The notes under the pieces: generated by a model
What the model saw: the letters and a program-made list of their open reading frames with translations, nothing else
Told to the model about the DNA's origin: nothing
Database searches by the model: none
Source of the DNA: Takakia lepidozioides
Lineage: Eukaryota; Streptophyta; Takakiopsida; Takakiales; Takakiaceae
Reading direction: 5' to 3'
Assembly: GCA_030704615.1 (NCBI GenBank)
Contig: CM060732.1
Location: forward strand, 81,801,171 to 81,865,170
Length of the DNA: 64,000 nt
Translations under genes and position numbers: made by a program
Part shown: one piece after another, positions 63,769-64,000 of the stretch
Layout of the letters: each line of letters starts with the position of its first letter
Position numbering within the stretch: position 1 is the first letter of the stretch

Positions 63769-64000
63769 TCAACGTTTCTTCCGCTTTTGAGGTCGCCCTT
63801 CGAACGCTGCAACTGCCTCGGATGCGTGTCCCATTTCTGAGGCACGCACCCAAGATGCCTCCACATGATGATAGCCCTTCCATTTGACGAGATACTCCGT
63901 TTCTCGTTCTTGAACCTCCTCGACTTAAGTATTGCCTCCACCTCGTACTCAGGTTCATTTTCATGATCCAACAGCATAGGTGGCGGACGCAACACTTGAT
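63769..64000 (-). mobile_element. Chromovirus integrase C-terminus with chromodomain (partial)
   Basis: Minus strand: VLRPPPMLLDHENEPEYEVE then AILKSRRF, and after a one-base shift (near 63895) ETEYLVKWKGYHHVEASWVR, ending with a basic QKRKKR and stop at 63769. YEVEAIL, YLVKWKGY and W are the chromodomain core, which guides chromovirus integration to chromatin. The upstream pol lies beyond position 64000. Confidence 0.85.

Overview
The window is nuclear DNA of a land plant. The evidence is a plant-type U2 snRNA gene with plant snRNA promoter elements, a plastid-type ornithine carbamoyltransferase with a transit peptide, a two-B3-domain gene, DYW-type PPR relics, and an S-adenosylmethionine decarboxylase carrying the plant-specific pair of upstream ORFs. 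The large intergenic spaces, abundant retroelements, many PPR retro-relics and a piggyBac element point to a large, repeat-rich genome. A fern or other seed-free plant is my guess (inference only).

Layout. 0-2.7 kb: OTC gene (minus, 3' end outside the window). 3.4-6.8 kb: decayed R2-like LINE. 8.1-9.7 kb: decayed PPR-DYW retrocopy. 11.1-15.4 kb: intact CDK5RAP3/C53 gene, ten exons. 16.3-16.5 kb: U2 snRNA gene. 16.8-17.2 kb: LINE tail. 19-20 kb: second PPR relic. 21.0-22.9 kb: gene with two B3 domains and one frameshift. 24.6-29.8 kb: RNF170-like E3 ligase gene (minus, six exons) with LINE and PPR debris in its introns. 31.3-39.1 kb: Pescadillo gene (plus, fourteen exons), divergent from RNF170, with telo-box and site II motifs upstream. 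40.4-42.4 kb: AdoMetDC (minus) with tiny and small uORFs. 42.4-47.6 kb: no recognisable gene. 47.6-52.0 kb: piggyBac element with 15-bp terminal inverted repeats and TTAA target duplications, transposase broken. 52.1-52.9 kb: second, non-autonomous TTAA element. 55.1-55.9 kb: tandem array with poly-T and hairpins. 56.3-57.4 kb: Ty1/copia gag-protease relic. 58.1-62.2 kb: multi-exon ULP1/C48-like protease gene of unclear origin. 62.2-64.0 kb: 3' end of a Ty3/gypsy chromovirus (chromodomain plus LTR), minus strand.

The host genes are unrelated housekeeping genes: arginine synthesis, polyamine synthesis, UFMylation/ER-phagy, ER-membrane ubiquitination, ribosome biogenesis and splicing RNA. They are not a functional cluster. 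Exon models were built by hand from splice signals, phase continuity and remembered family patterns. Phases close exactly for CDK5RAP3 (591 aa), RNF170 (258 aa), AdoMetDC and its uORF, and the visible part of OTC. Pescadillo and the B3 gene each have a single-base problem.
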